DNA of 64,000 bases, taken from positions 7,178,595-7,242,594 of the forward strand of contig OX387182.1 in assembly GCA_947561395.2 (NCBI GenBank). The letters are read 5' to 3'. This DNA comes from Buxus sempervirens (taxonomy: Eukaryota; Streptophyta; Magnoliopsida; Buxales; Buxaceae). Below the pieces are notes generated by a model. It was not told the origin of the DNA. It saw only the letters and a program-made list of their open reading frames with translations, and did not search any database. A program made the translations under genes and the position numbers. Shown here piece by piece: positions 62,872 through 64,000 of this stretch. Within the stretch, counting starts at the first letter, position 1; every line of letters starts with the position of its first letter.

Positions 62872-63328
62872 GTAGGTCCATGGCCTTCAAAGCTATCTCT
62901 TGTTTTTTTCAATTTCTAAACTCTTCGTATCTCTTCCAACCCTTCTTTCAAAATTAACCCTTTTAACCTTATCCTCTTATCCTTTTTATACAAGTAGGAT
63001 TGTCATTTAACATGTGTGGGAAAGAATCAGGAGAGCCGTTGGCTTTCTTTCTCTCTCTCCCCTTTTTCTAAATTCATGAGAAAAGTGTGGGGTCTATTTT
63101 TTAATTTAAAAAAGGAGGGACATGGCACGTCTCTTTTTTTATTTATTTATTAAAGAGTCGTCACTTTTTTTTTTAATTAAAGAGGAGGGGAATGTGGCAC
63201 GGTCCCCCTTTCCCAAAAGAGATTATTTTTTTTATTTTGTTTAAAAAACCTTTAAACTTTGAGTTGCACTTGGGACGTGGCATATAGTGCCACATCATCA
63301 AAACAAATTTTTTTTTTACGTGCAAACA

Positions 63329-63387
63329 ATTTGATTAGATCCAGAAGCTCAGATGGTGGATATACGAAGGCCAATGCATTTTTAATT
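63329..63387 (+). other. Spacer with unoccupied hAT site
   Basis: Reads 'tagatccagaagctcagatgg', the uninterrupted target of the hAT element at 12303, then the retroposon target sequence. Confidence 0.85.
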
Positions 63388-63586
63388 TTTTTTTTGACAA
63401 ATAACTTGAAATAGATTAATTATAAGAATAGAAACAGAATACAAATGTATGCCCATGAGGGATGCGACAACAACTAGGCATTCAATCCCTGCCGCCTATA
63501 ACTCTCTAACATTGGCTTAGACCTTCCTACATTACAACGAACAACATCAATTTGACAAAATTAACTGTAATCCAACACCACCGTCT
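63388..63586 (-). mobile_element. Short retroposon (SINE or LINE tail), copy 3
   Basis: 199 bp between exact copies of GCCAATGCATTTTTAATT (63370-63387 and 63587-63604). It is closely similar to 43681-43877 and in the same spacer position, so it was copied by block duplication. Confidence 0.85.
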
Positions 63587-63604
63587 GCCAATGCATTTTT
63601 AATT

Positions 63605-63931
63605 GAATGCAAGATTCCAGAGTTGTCCTCCCTGGTCTTCCTTTACCATGGGCTTCCTCTGGATTGCTCCTCACATATCACATAAACCAGAGCATATCCA
63701 TTACATGGTTCCTCTACATTAAAGTTCTCCACAAAATCCGTTATCTTGTTACCAAATTCCTATCAGAGTGATAAGGATTGTTAAAAGATACAAGCAATTC
63801 CATCAGCCAGCCTTGAGAAGTCCTTCAGGTTTGATTTCAACAACACAACCATCCTAGCCTAAAACAAGTTCACGTCTAGATGTCATAATCATCAAGTTCT
63901 AAAAGCAGCTTCCTTTCTGCAAAATATTTTT
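63605..63931 (+). promoter_or_regulatory. Distal promoter segment of a further unit beyond the window
   Basis: Matches the segments upstream of A (2860-3140) and G (43896-44215). It ends in AATATTTTT, the left target repeat of the Mutator-like element. Confidence 0.6.
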
Positions 63932-64000
63932 GGGAAAATTGTGGAAAGGACCGCCTTTTTCCATGTATTTCCAAAAACATGTTTTGAAAAATCAAATGTT
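63932..64000. mobile_element. Left end of the Mutator-like MITE, cut by window edge
   Basis: GGGAAAATTGTGGAAAGGACC and on match the arm at 15466. The outer bases missing there are present here. Preceded by AATATTTTT. Confidence 0.8.

Larger units (their letters stand above)
55474..63328. mobile_element. Solo-LTR-like element A2, second copy, interrupted twice
   Basis: Paralogue of 9117-12276 with the same flanking spacer. The first bases read TTTTGAC where A1 has TGTTGAC; the end is GCAAACA. Removing the two nested elements and their target repeats leaves about 3.04 kb against 3.16 kb in A1. The 56340-56790 part carries the same GGACAATTT array. No coding domains. Confidence 0.8.

Overview
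The window is nuclear DNA from a plant, most likely a eudicot. The genes have GT-AG introns, the intergenic DNA is AT-rich, and there are plant Ty1/copia elements, long plant-type LTRs and TIR transposons. Its core is a tandem cluster of G-type (S-domain) lectin receptor-like kinases on the + strand, all with one six-exon plan. Exon 1 encodes the signal peptide, B-lectin, S-locus, EGF-like and PAN domains plus the membrane segment. Exons 2-6 encode the cytoplasmic Ser/Thr kinase.

Three copies look intact: A (4112-7176, 834 aa), D (32320-35434, 848 aa) and G (45498-48616, 850 aa). Four are broken. B (13215-13399) is only an exon 6 tail. C (19602-27887) is split by nested LTR insertions and carries stops. 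E (37764-40802) has a ruined ectodomain but a fully open kinase. F (42825-43188) is truncated inside exon 1. An eighth, ghost unit (about 2041-2990) keeps promoter and 5' UTR sequence fused directly to downstream spacer, with no gene.

Layout: 1-1083 is the 5' end of a minus-strand copia element. 1084-4111 is duplicated spacer and ghost unit, followed by gene A. 7177-13214 is 3' spacer, a 3.2 kb solo-LTR-like element, a hAT-type MITE and a short retroposon. 13215-19601 holds B, a copia fragment, a Mutator-like element and a 2.4 kb PIF/Harbinger-type element carrying a broken steroid 5-alpha-reductase-like gene. 19602-27887 is C with two nested solo LTRs. 27888-45497 holds D, E, a LINE tail, F and several MITEs. 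45498-48616 is G. 49299-54217 is a 4.9 kb copia element with near-identical LTRs. 55474-63328 is a second copy of the 3.2 kb LTR, itself hit by two more solo LTRs. The right edge enters another promoter unit with the left end of the same Mutator-like element.

The spacers are paralogous, so empty and occupied sites can be read against each other within the window. This gives a relative history: the short retroposon came first, then the 3.2 kb LTR, then duplication of an A-like block to give the G block, then the private insertions (hAT, copia, two solo LTRs). I found no clearly new molecular system. The points most worth a second look are the kinase-only locus E, the gene-carrying Harbinger-type element, the ghost unit and the insertion chronology.
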